The notes: generated from the sequence alone by a model not told the origin. Numbered from the stretch's first letter, positions 1 to 8,926 are shown. The stretch: DNA of 64,000 bases from Bradyrhizobium icense (GCF_001693385.1 NZ_CP016428.1:6510001-6574000); one strand, 5' to 3'. A program made the numbers and translations.

Positions 1-463
1 AGCCGCGTCCGCTCTGAACGAAAACGAAATTCGGGCGTAGTGTTTCTGCGATGTCCTTTAAACGAGCCAGGCCGCCGGGCATCAGCGTGTAGTTTGGCGA
101 TATTGGCGCCAGGATTACCCCAATCGACATCGCGGCAAACGAGATCACCGCGCTCTCGATGGAGTTTCCTGAAAGTACCGCCAGCTTGTCAGCCGGCTTT
201 GCGCCCATATCGATCAGACTTTGGCCGACCGCCTGAACCTGCAGCCATGCTTCGCGATAGGTGATCTCGTCCCATCCCCCCTTCGCATTGCGGTGTGCAA
301 GAAAAATTCTATCCGGAGCGGAATTTGCCCAGGTCGGAAGAAAATCCGTGATACGCCAGTCACACTTCCCCAACTCAACGGGCGAGCTCAATACGAGCGT
401 GCCGTCGGTTCGGCGCTCTATGGAAAGCTCCCTCGGCGCAAACGCCAGTGGCTTCGTCGACAT
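1..463 (-). CDS. Feruloyl-CoA-synthetase-like AMP-binding enzyme (5' part, cut by the window edge)
   Basis: Reading the minus strand from an ATG at 463, the frame stays open to the window edge and gives about 154 N-terminal residues. The start is supported by AGGAGA about 6 bases upstream. The visible protein opens with MSTKPLAFAPRELSIERR and contains a DWRITDFLPTWANSAPDRIF block followed by TYREAW, the usual N-terminal layout of ANL-superfamily CoA ligases. The closest style I recognise is feruloyl-CoA synthetase, which activates hydroxycinnamates in lignin-monomer breakdown. The adjacent ABC binding protein on the same strand fits aromatic uptake. The AMP-binding motifs lie beyond the edge, so substrate is inferred from N-terminal resemblance only. 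Confidence 0.72.
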   Translation of the reverse strand, partial: MSTKPLAFAPRELSIERRTDGTLVLSSPVELGKCDWRITDFLPTWANSAPDRIFLAHRNAKGGWDEITYREAWLQVQAVGQSLIDMGAKPADKLAVLSGNSIESAVISFAAMSIGVILAPISPNYTLMPGGLARLKDIAETLRPNFVFVQSGRG

Positions 464-652
464 CGAAATGATCTCCTGAATTAGCGGCCCGGCCGATCGA
501 GCGCGCTACACGCGCTTCGCCACTCCTGATGCGCATCGCTGCTGGGCCCGCCCCTATGGACAGCGCGAGCTGTCAATTGGTCTTCGGGCCGACCGGTCGA
601 CAGTTCGCATCAACGCGCGAACTGCCGCACCCGTCGCTTCGCCGATGCGAGA

Positions 653-1852
653 TCACTCGGACCTGGCGTCCAGCACTTCCCCGAAAGCTTGCCAGCTCGT
701 GCCGGTCCATCGCTGCAACCGCATCTGCGTCCAGATCATGTTCTCGACGTCGCTGGTGTTGACCTTGATGCCAGGCAGCGCAGTCGGAACGACGAAGTCC
801 TTCAGGTTCTTGGCCTGAGCAAGAATATTCTTGCGGGACAGGTCACTGCCGCATTGCTTTAGAATCTGCTCGAGCAGGATGCCTTGCTGATAGCCCGTGA
901 GATAGCTGCCGTTGGTGATATCGGCGCCCTGCAAATATTTGTCAAAGAACACCCTATAGGCCTGCATGCCCGGGTCATCTTTCCATGCCGGATCCAGAAT
1001 ATCCTTGTTGGTGGTGCCGACGATCACGCCGACCGATTTGTCGAGACCGGCGGGCGCGAGTGTGCCTCCGACCGAGCTGGATGGGAAGTTGAGGATCACG
1101 GTCGCCTTCCAGCCGATCACCGAGGCTTGCCGGATCGCCTGCGCGGCAAACTTCGGTGTGCCGGCGATCACGAGAGCGTCCGCACCGGAGCTCTTCAGAT
1201 TGACCACCTGTGAATCAACCGTCGGTTCAGTGACCTCATAGGAAGCGGTCACGATCTTTCGGTCGAAATCCTTGCCGAGAAACGCCTTGAAGGCGTTGAC
1301 GTAGTCTTTGCCGAGATCGTCATTCTGATAGAGGATGGCATACTTGGCGTTTGGCAGCGCCTTCGTCAGATATTTGGCGTAGATCTTTCCTTCGGTGTCG
1401 TAGCTGACAAGACCTATCGTCGTCAGCGGGTAATTCGCGACGTCAGTAAATTTGGATGACCCGCTGATAATTGCGATGCTGGGCACGCCTTTCGACCGCA
1501 GATATTTTGCCGTAGCCGAGATGCCGGGAGTGCCGAGCTGGCCGAACATGAACGACACTTCGTCGCTCTCAACGAGTTTGCGGACGTGCTCCACCGCTTT
1601 GGGAGGGCTGTATGCGTCGTCATACGCGATGTAGTTGATCTTGCGACCGTTAATGCCGCCGCGGTCGTTGACCGACTGAACATAGGCCATAACTCCCCTG
1701 CCCACGAGACCGATCGATGAGGCCGGCCCGCTGAAGGGAAAAACGCCGCCAATCTTAATCTCGGTCGCTGTAACTCCGGGCTCTTCGGCCGCGAATGCCG
1801 GGCCGCCTAAAAGTAACGCCAGAGCCGCTACGATCTTCCATTTTATCAACAT
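653..1852 (-). CDS. ABC transporter substrate-binding protein, branched-chain amino acid/aromatic type
   Basis: A 399-residue periplasmic binding protein of the LivJ-like (Peripla_BP_6) family. Residues 1-21 form a signal peptide ending PAFA before AEEPG. The mature start GVTATEIKIGGVFPFSGPAS is typical of the family, as is the block DRGGINGRKINYIAYDDAYS near residue 70. Length is normal. Members bind amino acids, amides or aromatic acids for high-affinity ABC importers; no permease or ATPase gene lies nearby in the window. It is on the same strand as, and upstream of, the CoA-ligase gene at the left edge, so uptake of a hydroxycinnamate is a reasonable guess but not shown by sequence. Confidence 0.88.
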   Translation of the reverse strand: MLIKWKIVAALALLLGGPAFAAEEPGVTATEIKIGGVFPFSGPASSIGLVGRGVMAYVQSVNDRGGINGRKINYIAYDDAYSPPKAVEHVRKLVESDEVSFMFGQLGTPGISATAKYLRSKGVPSIAIISGSSKFTDVANYPLTTIGLVSYDTEGKIYAKYLTKALPNAKYAILYQNDDLGKDYVNAFKAFLGKDFDRKIVTASYEVTEPTVDSQVVNLKSSGADALVIAGTPKFAAQAIRQASVIGWKATVILNFPSSSVGGTLAPAGLDKSVGVIVGTTNKDILDPAWKDDPGMQAYRVFFDKYLQGADITNGSYLTGYQQGILLEQILKQCGSDLSRKNILAQAKNLKDFVVPTALPGIKVNTSDVENMIWTQMRLQRWTGTSWQAFGEVLDARSE

Positions 1853-2199
1853 TGGTCATCCTCCCAATCGCGATGCACCTTCCGGGCACGTGATTCCTAT
1901 TTGTTTTGTCGCCGGCTACGTCCCTCGTCACTGGGAGCCGGCATCGAGAATTTCGCTGAACTGGCCCAGCGCCTAATTGTCCAACGCTGCAACCGGCACA
2001 TCGCGGCCGTTGCGATCGGCCGTCTTCTTCTCAAGACTACAGTTCTTTTTTAGAACTAGTCAAGCCATAAGGTGGTCGACGCGCAATGGCCGTGATCACC
2101 TTCGTATCGTTCATTTCTACCGGGACCTTCTAGGGAAGTTAGAAAATGCGGGTTCGCTGAGGTCGCGCCAGATGGCGTTTATCGTTCTATTTTAAAACT
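1853..2199. other. Intergenic region without a recognisable gene
   Basis: About 350 bases between the binding-protein start and the SDR remnant. A small plus-strand ORF (1977-2195) has no recognisable domain and no good ribosome site, so I do not call it. The promoter for the minus-strand binding protein should lie at its left end, but I see no convincing -35/-10 pair. Confidence 0.5.
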
Positions 2200-2518
2200 T
2201 CAGCTCCGTATCTGCACGTCGCCCGTCGTCGAGACCGACTGGAGGACGTTGCCAAGAGAATTGAAGTCATGACGAAGCGCGCGGTCGATCGTGACTGCCG
2301 ACCTCGCTGAAGCGAAGGACCTGTCGTGCATTGAAGCGCAACTAACCGAGCGGGAGGACATCGATGTCCTGATCAACAATGCCGGCTCTGGCGCACTTGG
2401 GCCGATCTCGAAAGGAACTGCGGATGGACTGGAGAACCTAATAGAAATCAACATCCTGGCGTTGACACGACTGACTCATGCCGCCCTGCCGGGGTTTCGC
2501 AGTAGCGCGATTAATTGA
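2200..2518 (+). pseudogene. Remnant of a short-chain dehydrogenase
   Basis: Two overlapping reading frames carry consecutive pieces of an SDR. The first (about 2200-2290) reads HVARRRDRLEDVAKRIEV, the usual cofactor-side segment after the first beta strand. The second (2279-2518) reads IVTADLAEAKDL and then IDVLINNAGSGALGPISK, the SDR Asp and NNAG blocks. A frameshift near 2279-2290 joins them. The Rossmann glycine motif before the first piece and the catalytic Ser-Tyr-Lys part after LTHAALPGF are missing, so it is broken at both ends. It is probably a relic of a gene once paired with the TetR repressor downstream. Confidence 0.7.
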
Positions 2519-2627
2519 TTCGGCCCCGATCTGGTCTGTCCAGCTCGTCCACGTGAATCGAGGCTTTGCTGGTCGCGGTCGCTTTCCTCACTAAAGTTCG
2601 GCTCGCAATCGGTTTCGATAGGATGGC

Positions 2628-3215
2628 CTACAATTTCTCTTTCGCCGTATCCGCGAGCGTGTTTGCCGCACGAACCCCTGCCGCAAGTATCGCATCGGAC
2701 ATCAAGGGGTCCTCAACCGCCCGCGCGAGCTGAAGCGCTCCGACAAGGACAGCGAAAATTCCCATCGCGGTATCATGAGACGTGCGGCTCGAACTGTTCG
2801 GCGGCAATCGTCGCGCCAGTTGCTCGAAGAGCTCACGTATCCGAGCGGCGTAAGCCTTCCGGATGGCACGTGGCTGACGGCCGATCTCGGGAAGCAGCGC
2901 TGCTGAGGCGCATCCTGCGTCCGGGCGGTCGCGATGCTCCGTAGAGAGATAAAGGCGGGTCAGTTCACGGAGCTGTCCAGGGGCGGCATCACCTTCGAGT
3001 CGCCGCAGTTGCTCATCGAGCGCACGTTCAAGTCCTTCCCGAACCAAATCGTCTTTCGAGCGGAAGTGCGAATAGAATCCGCCATTCGTCAGCCCTGCCT
3101 CGGCCATAATCCCCGTCATTCCCGTGGCGGCGATGCCCTGCCGCCGGAACCTCTTGGCCGCGGCCTTCAGGATGCGCTCATGGGAGTGATCTTTGTGCCC
3201 TTTGGCATACCGCAT
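2628..3215 (-). CDS. TetR family transcriptional regulator
   Basis: A 195-residue repressor. Residues about 12-58 form the TetR helix-turn-helix (RILKAAAKRFRRQGIAATGM, then AGLTNGGFYSHFRSKDDL, the recognition-helix signature). The rest is a helical ligand-binding and dimer domain resembling the TetR_C set found on regulators of SDR or efflux genes. It is transcribed divergently from the SDR gene at 3313, and the roughly 100-base gap holds a perfect 14-bp palindrome. This arrangement suggests it represses the SDR and itself until a small ligand binds. The ligand is unknown. Confidence 0.9.
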   Translation of the reverse strand: MRYAKGHKDHSHERILKAAAKRFRRQGIAATGMTGIMAEAGLTNGGFYSHFRSKDDLVREGLERALDEQLRRLEGDAAPGQLRELTRLYLSTEHRDRPDAGCASAALLPEIGRQPRAIRKAYAARIRELFEQLARRLPPNSSSRTSHDTAMGIFAVLVGALQLARAVEDPLMSDAILAAGVRAANTLADTAKEKL

Positions 3216-3245
3216 GCCGGTTTCTCCAAGCGAATATCCTATTGT

Positions 3246-3259
3246 ATGATGATCATCAT
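3246..3259. promoter_or_regulatory. Candidate TetR operator
   Basis: ATGATGATCATCAT is a perfect 14-bp palindrome lying 31 bases upstream of the repressor start and 54 bases upstream of the SDR start. Its place between divergent genes, one of them a TetR repressor, makes it the best operator candidate. Confidence 0.55.
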
Positions 3260-3312
3260 GTGATATTTATATCTTAATCTCATAGCTGATCAATCGCATT
3301 GAGGAGGCTTTT

Positions 3313-4125
3313 ATGCGACGAGACGGTAAAGTGGCGGTTGTGACCGGGGCTTCTACAGGAATTGGGCAGGCCTCCGCAAAGGCGCTGCACCAAGCTGGAT
3401 TCCGCGTGTTCGGCACCAGCCGGAGGGCCGTCGCGAGTACCCTCGAGGGGATTACGATGGTCACCTGCGATGTGACGGACGACGCATCGGTGACGGCGGC
3501 CGTCGACAAGGTTCTCGATACGACGGGCAGGATCGACGTTCTCGTGAACAACGCGGGGATGGGCCTGCTTGCCGGAGCTGAAGAATCCTCGGTTGATCAA
3601 GCTCAAGCGTTGTTCGACGTGAACCTTTTCGGAGTGATCCGCACGACCAATGCGGTTCTTCCGATCATGCGAAATCAAAAGGCGGGACGGATCGTCAACA
3701 TAAGCTCGGTCCTTGGCTTAATACCTGCTCCATTCTCGGCACTCTACTCCTCCACGAAGCATGCTCTCGAAGGCTATTCGGAGTCACTCGATCATGAGGT
3801 GCGGACATTCGGCATTCGAATTTGCTTGCTTGAGCCGGCGTATACCCGCACTTCATTCGAACAAAACATGGTGCTTCCGGATCGGAGCCTGGACGCCTAC
3901 GTCTCGGCGCGAATGCGCTCCAGCGCACTGATGCACGAGGTTATGAAGACAGCCGATAGTCCCGGGGTTGTTGCCGAGAAGGTCGTTGAAGCCGCGACTA
4001 CCACATCTCCCCGACGGCGATATACCTGCGGAAAGGTTGCGCGGCAGGTGAGCGTGCTGCGTCGTTTCGTCCCCGAACGGATGTTCGACAAGAGCCTTCG
4101 CAAGCAAATGGGATTGCCGGCGTAG
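3313..4125 (+). CDS. Classical SDR oxidoreductase
   Basis: A 270-residue NAD(P)-dependent short-chain dehydrogenase. It has the cofactor motif TGASTGIG at residues 11-18, the NNAG motif at 79-82, catalytic Ser131/132 (NISS) and YSSTK with Tyr145 and Lys149. The long helix after LEPAYTRTSF and the basic C-terminus resemble SDRs acting on lipid or retinol-like alcohols; the exact substrate cannot be read. The ATG at 3313 follows GAGGAGG at 3301-3307. It is divergent from the TetR gene at 2628 and is probably controlled by it. Confidence 0.9.
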   Translation: MRRDGKVAVVTGASTGIGQASAKALHQAGFRVFGTSRRAVASTLEGITMVTCDVTDDASVTAAVDKVLDTTGRIDVLVNNAGMGLLAGAEESSVDQAQALFDVNLFGVIRTTNAVLPIMRNQKAGRIVNISSVLGLIPAPFSALYSSTKHALEGYSESLDHEVRTFGIRICLLEPAYTRTSFEQNMVLPDRSLDAYVSARMRSSALMHEVMKTADSPGVVAEKVVEAATTTSPRRRYTCGKVARQVSVLRRFVPERMFDKSLRKQMGLPA

Positions 4126-4314
4126 CCGAACGGGCTAAGCCGATCTCAAGCGGGCTTTCGCGCTTTATCTTGGGGCCGTTTGCAGAGCGGTGGTCCGGTC
4201 CGGTGCTCGCAACTTTGCGCCGACCGCTAAGGCATCCATTGCCGTTCGGAGCCAGCCTCGCGCCCGAGCGGAACGAAGAGGTGTTCATGGGTAACTCCAG
4301 AAGGTAGTCTCATC

Positions 4315-5577
4315 ATGCGTCGCGTCGTCGTTACTGGTTTGGGATTGGTATCACCGCTGGGTTGCGGCAGTGAGTTGGCATGGTCCCGCCTGCTTGCGGC
4401 CCGTTCCGGGCTGGCTGCCCTTCCCGAATGGGCGGCTGCTCTTCCCGCGCGGGTCGCGGGAATCGTGCCACCAAAGGCCGACGATCCGGATGGAGGCTTC
4501 GATCCGGATCTGGTTGTTCCTCCCAAGGATCAGCGACGGATGGATCGCTTCATCCTCTTCGCACTGGTCGCCGCGGCCGAGGCCATTGCGCAGGCAGCAT
4601 GGACTCCTTCCGGCGCGCATTCGCTGGAGCGAACCGCGACCGTGATCGCATCGGGTATCGGAGGCTTTCCGGCAATCGTCGAGGCGGTCCGCACCACGGA
4701 TCAGCGCGGGGTCAAGCGCCTCTCGCCTTTCACCGTGCCGTCTTTTCTCGCCAATCTCGCAGCCGGTCATATCTCCATCCGTTACGGCTTCAAGGGGCCC
4801 ATTGGCACGCCGGTCACGGCCTGCGCCGCGAGCGTGCAGGCGATCGGCGATGCCGCGCGCCTGATCCGATCCGGAGAAGCGAACGTTGCAATCTGCGGGG
4901 GCTCGGAAGCCTGCATCGGTCTCGTGAGCCTCGGTGGCTTCGCAGCCGCCCGGGCCCTTTCGACCGGCTTCAATGACACGCCAGCGCGCGCGTCCCGCCC
5001 CTTCGACCGCGACCGCGACGGCTTCGTCATGGGCGAAGGTGCCGGTATCCTCGTCATTGAAGAACTTGAGCACGCGCTCCGCCGCGGCGCCCAGCCGATC
5101 GCCGAAATCGTCGGCTATGGTACGACTGCTGATGCCTACCACATCACGTCGGGACCCGAGGACGGCGACGGCGCGCGCCGCGCTATGGAAGGCGCCTTGC
5201 GGCAGGCCGGCCTTAAGCCCGGTGACATACAGCATCTCAACGCCCATTCCACCTCGACGCCGGTTGGCGACGTTTCCGAACTGGAAGCGATCAAGGCGGT
5301 CTTCGGCCGTGAGGGGTTGCTTGCCGTGAGCGCTACCAAATCGGCGACCGGCCATCTGCTCGGCGCAGCCGGCGGCGCGGAGGCGATCTTCACGATCCTT
5401 GCGCTGCGCGATCAGGTCGCGCCGCCAACTCTCAATCTCGAAAATGGCGACGCCGCCGCAGAAGGCGTCGACCTCGTGGCGCGTGAGGCTCGGCCCATGA
5501 CGATGGAGCATGCGATCTCGAACGGCTTCGGCTTCGGGGGCGTCAACGCCAGCGTCATCTTTCGGCGTTGGCAATGA
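4315..5577 (+). CDS. fabF: Beta-ketoacyl-ACP synthase II (FabF-like)
   Basis: A 420-residue thiolase-fold condensing enzyme that elongates acyl-ACP with malonyl-ACP. It opens with RRVVVTGLGLVSPLG. The catalytic triad is visible as Cys170 in TACAAS, His311 in LNAHSTSTPVGD and His347 in SATGHLLGAAGG, with Lys342 of the same block. The C-terminus NGFGFGGVNAS is standard. The start is an ATG after AGAAGG at 4299. It sits among SDR genes rather than beside acpP/fabG, so it may be a second, specialised synthase rather than the housekeeping FabF. Codon use looks like the neighbours. Confidence 0.9.
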   Translation: MRRVVVTGLGLVSPLGCGSELAWSRLLAARSGLAALPEWAAALPARVAGIVPPKADDPDGGFDPDLVVPPKDQRRMDRFILFALVAAAEAIAQAAWTPSGAHSLERTATVIASGIGGFPAIVEAVRTTDQRGVKRLSPFTVPSFLANLAAGHISIRYGFKGPIGTPVTACAASVQAIGDAARLIRSGEANVAICGGSEACIGLVSLGGFAAARALSTGFNDTPARASRPFDRDRDGFVMGEGAGILVIEELEHALRRGAQPIAEIVGYGTTADAYHITSGPEDGDGARRAMEGALRQAGLKPGDIQHLNAHSTSTPVGDVSELEAIKAVFGREGLLAVSATKSATGHLLGAAGGAEAIFTILALRDQVAPPTLNLENGDAAAEGVDLVAREARPMTMEHAISNGFGFGGVNASVIFRRWQ

Positions 5578-5653
5578 GGCCGCATACCGAGCGTCGTCGA
5601 CACGACCGCTACCAATACTTTGCCAGCTTCCAACACGCATGCGAGTAAGTGAC

Positions 5654-6433
5654 ATGACTCAGTCCAAGCGCGACGCCCGACCTTCCGTCCAGGATGTTGC
5701 ACTCATTGTCGGTGGTGGTCCAGGCATCAGCTCAAGTTGCGCGAGGCTGTTCGCGAAGAACGGTATGCGGGTTGCTGTGGCAGCCAGGAATCCGGAAAAA
5801 GCAGCCCTTGAGACACTCGAAAAGATGCATGGGGTGCGTCGATTCGCTTGCGATGCGAGCGAAGCGGCGGCTGTGGAGCAGTTGTTCAAGAATGTGGTGC
5901 AGGACATTGGGAGGCCGAGGCTTGTCGTGCATAACATCGATGGCCGGGTCCCCGGCATTTTCCGCAAGAGCGTGATCGAAGCCGATCCTATCATGGCGCT
6001 CGAAACACTTCGAAGCGCGGCATTCAGTGCGTTTCTGGTAGGGCAACAGGCCGCCAGGCTCATGCTTGGAAACGAACTCGACACCAACGGGGCGAAGGGA
6101 ACGATCATCTTCACGAATGCCAGCGCAGCGCTCAAAGGCTTCCCATCGAGCGGTGCCTTCGCAATGGCATGTCATGCCAAGTCGGGACTCGCGCAGAGCA
6201 TGGCAAGAGAACTGATGCCGCAGGGTATCCACGTCGCGAATGTGCCGATCGACGCCGCGATCGGCTGGACTCAGGAGGACGGGACTCGCGCGCACCGGCT
6301 GGCAGGAACGACTGTCGACGACAATATGGCCGACCCCGACCATATCGCCGAAACCTATTTGCAACTGCATCGCCAGCATCGGTCGACGTGGGCGTTCGAA
6401 GTCGTGCTGCGGCCGTGGGTCGAGAAATGGTGA
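5654..6433 (+). CDS. SDR-family protein with an altered active site
   Basis: A 259-residue Rossmann-fold protein beginning at ATG 5654. The frame is open further upstream, but that extension overlaps the synthase gene. The cofactor loop reads GGGPGISSSCARLF (residues 20-33) rather than TGxxxGIG, and the NNAG position reads HNIDG. The catalytic lysine is Lys176 (CHAK), but the position four residues earlier, normally Tyr, is Ala172. The block SMARELMPQGIHVANVPIDA is typical of an SDR subgroup that lacks this Tyr. It follows the synthase by 76 bases on the same strand, so a joint role in lipid synthesis is possible. Classical dehydrogenase chemistry is doubtful. Confidence 0.82.
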   Translation: MTQSKRDARPSVQDVALIVGGGPGISSSCARLFAKNGMRVAVAARNPEKAALETLEKMHGVRRFACDASEAAAVEQLFKNVVQDIGRPRLVVHNIDGRVPGIFRKSVIEADPIMALETLRSAAFSAFLVGQQAARLMLGNELDTNGAKGTIIFTNASAALKGFPSSGAFAMACHAKSGLAQSMARELMPQGIHVANVPIDAAIGWTQEDGTRAHRLAGTTVDDNMADPDHIAETYLQLHRQHRSTWAFEVVLRPWVEKW

Positions 6434-6778
6434 CTGGCATCGCCGGCGCGCCACGTCGCGCCTGATGCGGGCGACTCTCATGGCCGACTGGACCAGCTCT
6501 CAACCAGAACAGAAAGGAGCAGGACTCAGAGCCTGCGATGTCCGATTTGTTCGCCGTAATACCCTATTCTACGATGAGAGCGTAATAGACCTGCCCGAGT
6601 AGCCTCCGCGGTATATGTTGGGATGAAAGCCACGGGGATAAGCCACATGGTCGATGTAATGCGCGACGCCGCTTAGTTGATTCTGGAACGAACATCAGAA
6701 GCTCTCCATTTCCAAACGCGCCTAAAAAATTCGGCGAGAATAGAGCCGCTTACATAACGAAATCAGCAGCTTGGATGC
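6434..6778. other. Intergenic region before tRNA-Gln
   Basis: About 345 bases between the SDR-like gene and the tRNA. Short ORFs here are continuations of other frames. I see no gene, terminator or repeat I can support. Confidence 0.5.
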
Positions 6779-6853
6779 TGGCTGGGGCGGGAGGGATCGA
6801 ACCTCCGAATGGCGGAATCAAAATCCGCTGCCTTACCGCTTGGCTACGCCCCA
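6779..6853 (-). tRNA. tRNA-Gln (anticodon TTG)
   Basis: On the minus strand this 75-base gene folds as a tRNA. The acceptor strand TGGGGCG pairs with CGCCCCA, followed by discriminator G and an encoded CCA at 6781-6779. The D arm is GCCAAGCGGTAAGGC, the anticodon stem-loop is GCGGATTTTGATTCCGC with TTG in the loop, and the T arm is GGAGGTTCGATCCCTCC. TTG reads CAA/CAG, giving glutamine. Confidence 0.97.
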
Positions 6854-6975
6854 AAAAGGCCGGGCCGGGACACGGGGTCGACCGATCCATGTCCGGCACC
6901 GCCGGTCTATAGAGGGAGCCCCGCCATTTCAACAGGCAGCGGGGCGAATTTCATCCCAAAATCAGCTCCTTCGAC

Positions 6976-7010
6976 GTGACCTTTATATAGGGTCACCATA
7001 TAGGGTCACC
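6976..7010. promoter_or_regulatory. Inverted repeat plus exact 13-bp tandem duplication upstream of the acyl-CoA dehydrogenase
   Basis: GTGACC at 6976-6981 faces GGTCAC at 6991-6996, and the 13-mer ATATAGGGTCACC occurs twice in direct tandem (6985-6997 and 6998-7010). The result is three half-sites at regular spacing about 130-160 bases before the acyl-CoA dehydrogenase start. This looks like a regulator binding site; the protein is unknown. Confidence 0.45.
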
Positions 7011-7138
7011 CCTTCGGGCCCCTGGGCCGGTTTTCGCACCCCGGGCGGGGACCGATCCGCCCACCGGAGAGTTGAGAGAACCCCGGTTTCGTGGGAAGAC
7101 GGCGGCAGCTCACTAGCCAAAAAAGCGAGATTTTCGTC

Positions 7139-8920
7139 ATGACTTACCGCGCGCCGATCTCCGACATCCTGCTCGCGCTCAACCACGGCGCCGGGCTGCA
7201 GGCGGCCGTGAGGGCCGGCCATTACGGCGATTTCGACGTCGACATTGCCGCGGCCGTGCTGGAGGAAGCCGGCAAATTCGCCGGCGATGTGCTGGCGCCG
7301 CTGAACCGGGTGGGCGACGAACACGGCATCAAGCTTGCGGACAACAAGGTGACGACCGCGCCGGGCTGGCCCGATGCCTATCAGCGTTGGGCCGCCGCGG
7401 GGTGGAACGCGGTGTCGGGGCCGGAAGCGTTTGGCGGCCAGGGCCTGCCGCTGGCGATCAACGCCGCCTGCACCGAAATCTGGAGCGCGTCGAATATCGC
7501 CTTCGGCCTGTGCCCGCTGCTGACGCTCTCGGCGATCGAGGCGCTCGACGCCCATGGCAGCGAGGAGCTGAAAAAGACCTATCTGCAAAAACTCGTCTCC
7601 GGCGAATGGACCGGCACCATGCAGCTCACCGAGCCGCAGGCCGGCTCCGACGTCGGCGCGCTGCGCACCCGCGCCGAACGCGCCGGAGATGGCACCTATC
7701 GCATCAAGGGCAGCAAAATCTTCATCACCTATGGCGACCACGACATGACCGACAACATCGTTCATTTCGTGCTGGCGCGCCTGCCCGATGCGCCCGCGGG
7801 CACCAAGGGGATTTCGCTGTTTCTGATTCCGAAATTCCTCGTCAATGCCGACGGCTCGCTGGGGCCGCGCAACGACATCTATCCGTCCGGCATCGAGCAC
7901 AAGCTCGGCATGCACGCCTCCCCCACCTGCACCATGACGATGGGCGATCAGGGCGGCGCGATAGGTTATCTCATCGGCGAGGAAAACAAGGGCATGCAAT
8001 GCATGTTCACGATGATGAACCAGGCCCGCCTTGGCGTCGGCCTCGAAGGCGTCGGCATTGCCGACCGCGCCTATCAGCAGGCACTGGCCTTTGCGCAGGA
8101 GCGCAAACAAGGCCGCGCCGTCGGCAAGAAGGGCGACGGGCTCGATCCGATCATCGTGCATCCCGACGTCAAGCGCATGCTGTTGCAGATGCGCGGCATG
8201 ACGGCCGCGGCGCGTTCGATCTGTTATGCGACGGCGGTGGCGCTCGATATCTCCGCCCGCGCCAAGGACCCGAAGGTGCGCGCCGATGCCGCTGCGCGCG
8301 GCGCGCTGTTGACGCCGATCGCAAAAGCATTCTCCACCGATATCGGCAACGAGGTGGCATATCTCGGCGTGCAGATCCATGGCGGCATGGGCTTCATCGA
8401 GGAAACCGGCGCCGCGCAGCATTACCGTGACGCGCGCATCACCTCGATCTACGAGGGCACCAACGGCATCCAGTCGATCGACCTCGTGACGCGCAAGCTC
8501 GCCGCGAACGGCGGCGCCTCGGTATGGACGCTGCTCGACGAACTCGGCGGCATCGTCAAGCAGGTCGAAGCTTCGAACGATCCGGCCTTCGGCACGACAG
8601 GCGCGAAACTGCGCGACGCACTCGGCTCGCTCGAGCGCGCCAGCAAGTGGCTCCTGGAGCGCGTGGCGTCTGCGCCGAACGACGCGCTCGCCGGCGCCAC
8701 GCCCTATTTGCGCCTGTTCGGTTCCACACTCGGCGGCTGCATGCTGGCCGGCGAAGCGCTGGCCGCGAAGAGCCATGGCGAGGCTGGCGATCCGCAGCGC
8801 TACGTGACGGTCGCCCGATTCTTTGCGGAGAATATTACCGTGCAGGCGGGATCGCTGGAGAAGACGGTGACCGATAGTGCCGATGCCGTGAACGGCGCGG
8901 ATGCGGTATTGCTGGGGTAA
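7139..8920 (+). CDS. Acyl-CoA dehydrogenase, long form (DmdC-like)
   Basis: A 593-residue FAD enzyme oxidising acyl-CoA to enoyl-CoA, with electrons passed to ETF. The N-terminal domain begins MTYRAPISDILLALNH. The FAD-binding block MQLTEPQAGSDVGAL lies near residue 160, and the C-terminal domain has QIHGGMGF and IYEGTNGIQ with the likely catalytic Glu. A further C-terminal helical extension of about 120 residues makes it longer than 380-400-residue family members; this matches the group that includes 3-methylmercaptopropionyl-CoA dehydrogenase, although many rhizobial copies probably act on other substrates. I chose ATG 7139 over an upstream GTG because homologues start MTYRAP. Confidence 0.9.
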   Translation: MTYRAPISDILLALNHGAGLQAAVRAGHYGDFDVDIAAAVLEEAGKFAGDVLAPLNRVGDEHGIKLADNKVTTAPGWPDAYQRWAAAGWNAVSGPEAFGGQGLPLAINAACTEIWSASNIAFGLCPLLTLSAIEALDAHGSEELKKTYLQKLVSGEWTGTMQLTEPQAGSDVGALRTRAERAGDGTYRIKGSKIFITYGDHDMTDNIVHFVLARLPDAPAGTKGISLFLIPKFLVNADGSLGPRNDIYPSGIEHKLGMHASPTCTMTMGDQGGAIGYLIGEENKGMQCMFTMMNQARLGVGLEGVGIADRAYQQALAFAQERKQGRAVGKKGDGLDPIIVHPDVKRMLLQMRGMTAAARSICYATAVALDISARAKDPKVRADAAARGALLTPIAKAFSTDIGNEVAYLGVQIHGGMGFIEETGAAQHYRDARITSIYEGTNGIQSIDLVTRKLAANGGASVWTLLDELGGIVKQVEASNDPAFGTTGAKLRDALGSLERASKWLLERVASAPNDALAGATPYLRLFGSTLGGCMLAGEALAAKSHGEAGDPQRYVTVARFFAENITVQAGSLEKTVTDSADAVNGADAVLLG

Positions 8921-8926
8921 GCCTTT

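Noticed and set aside
1977..2195. 72-residue plus ORF between the binding protein and the SDR remnant
   Set aside because: Composition unlike protein, no ribosome site, no motif.
4351..5655. 434-residue minus-strand ORF opposite the FabF-like gene
   Set aside because: Shadow frame without any motif; the plus strand carries an intact synthase with its triad.
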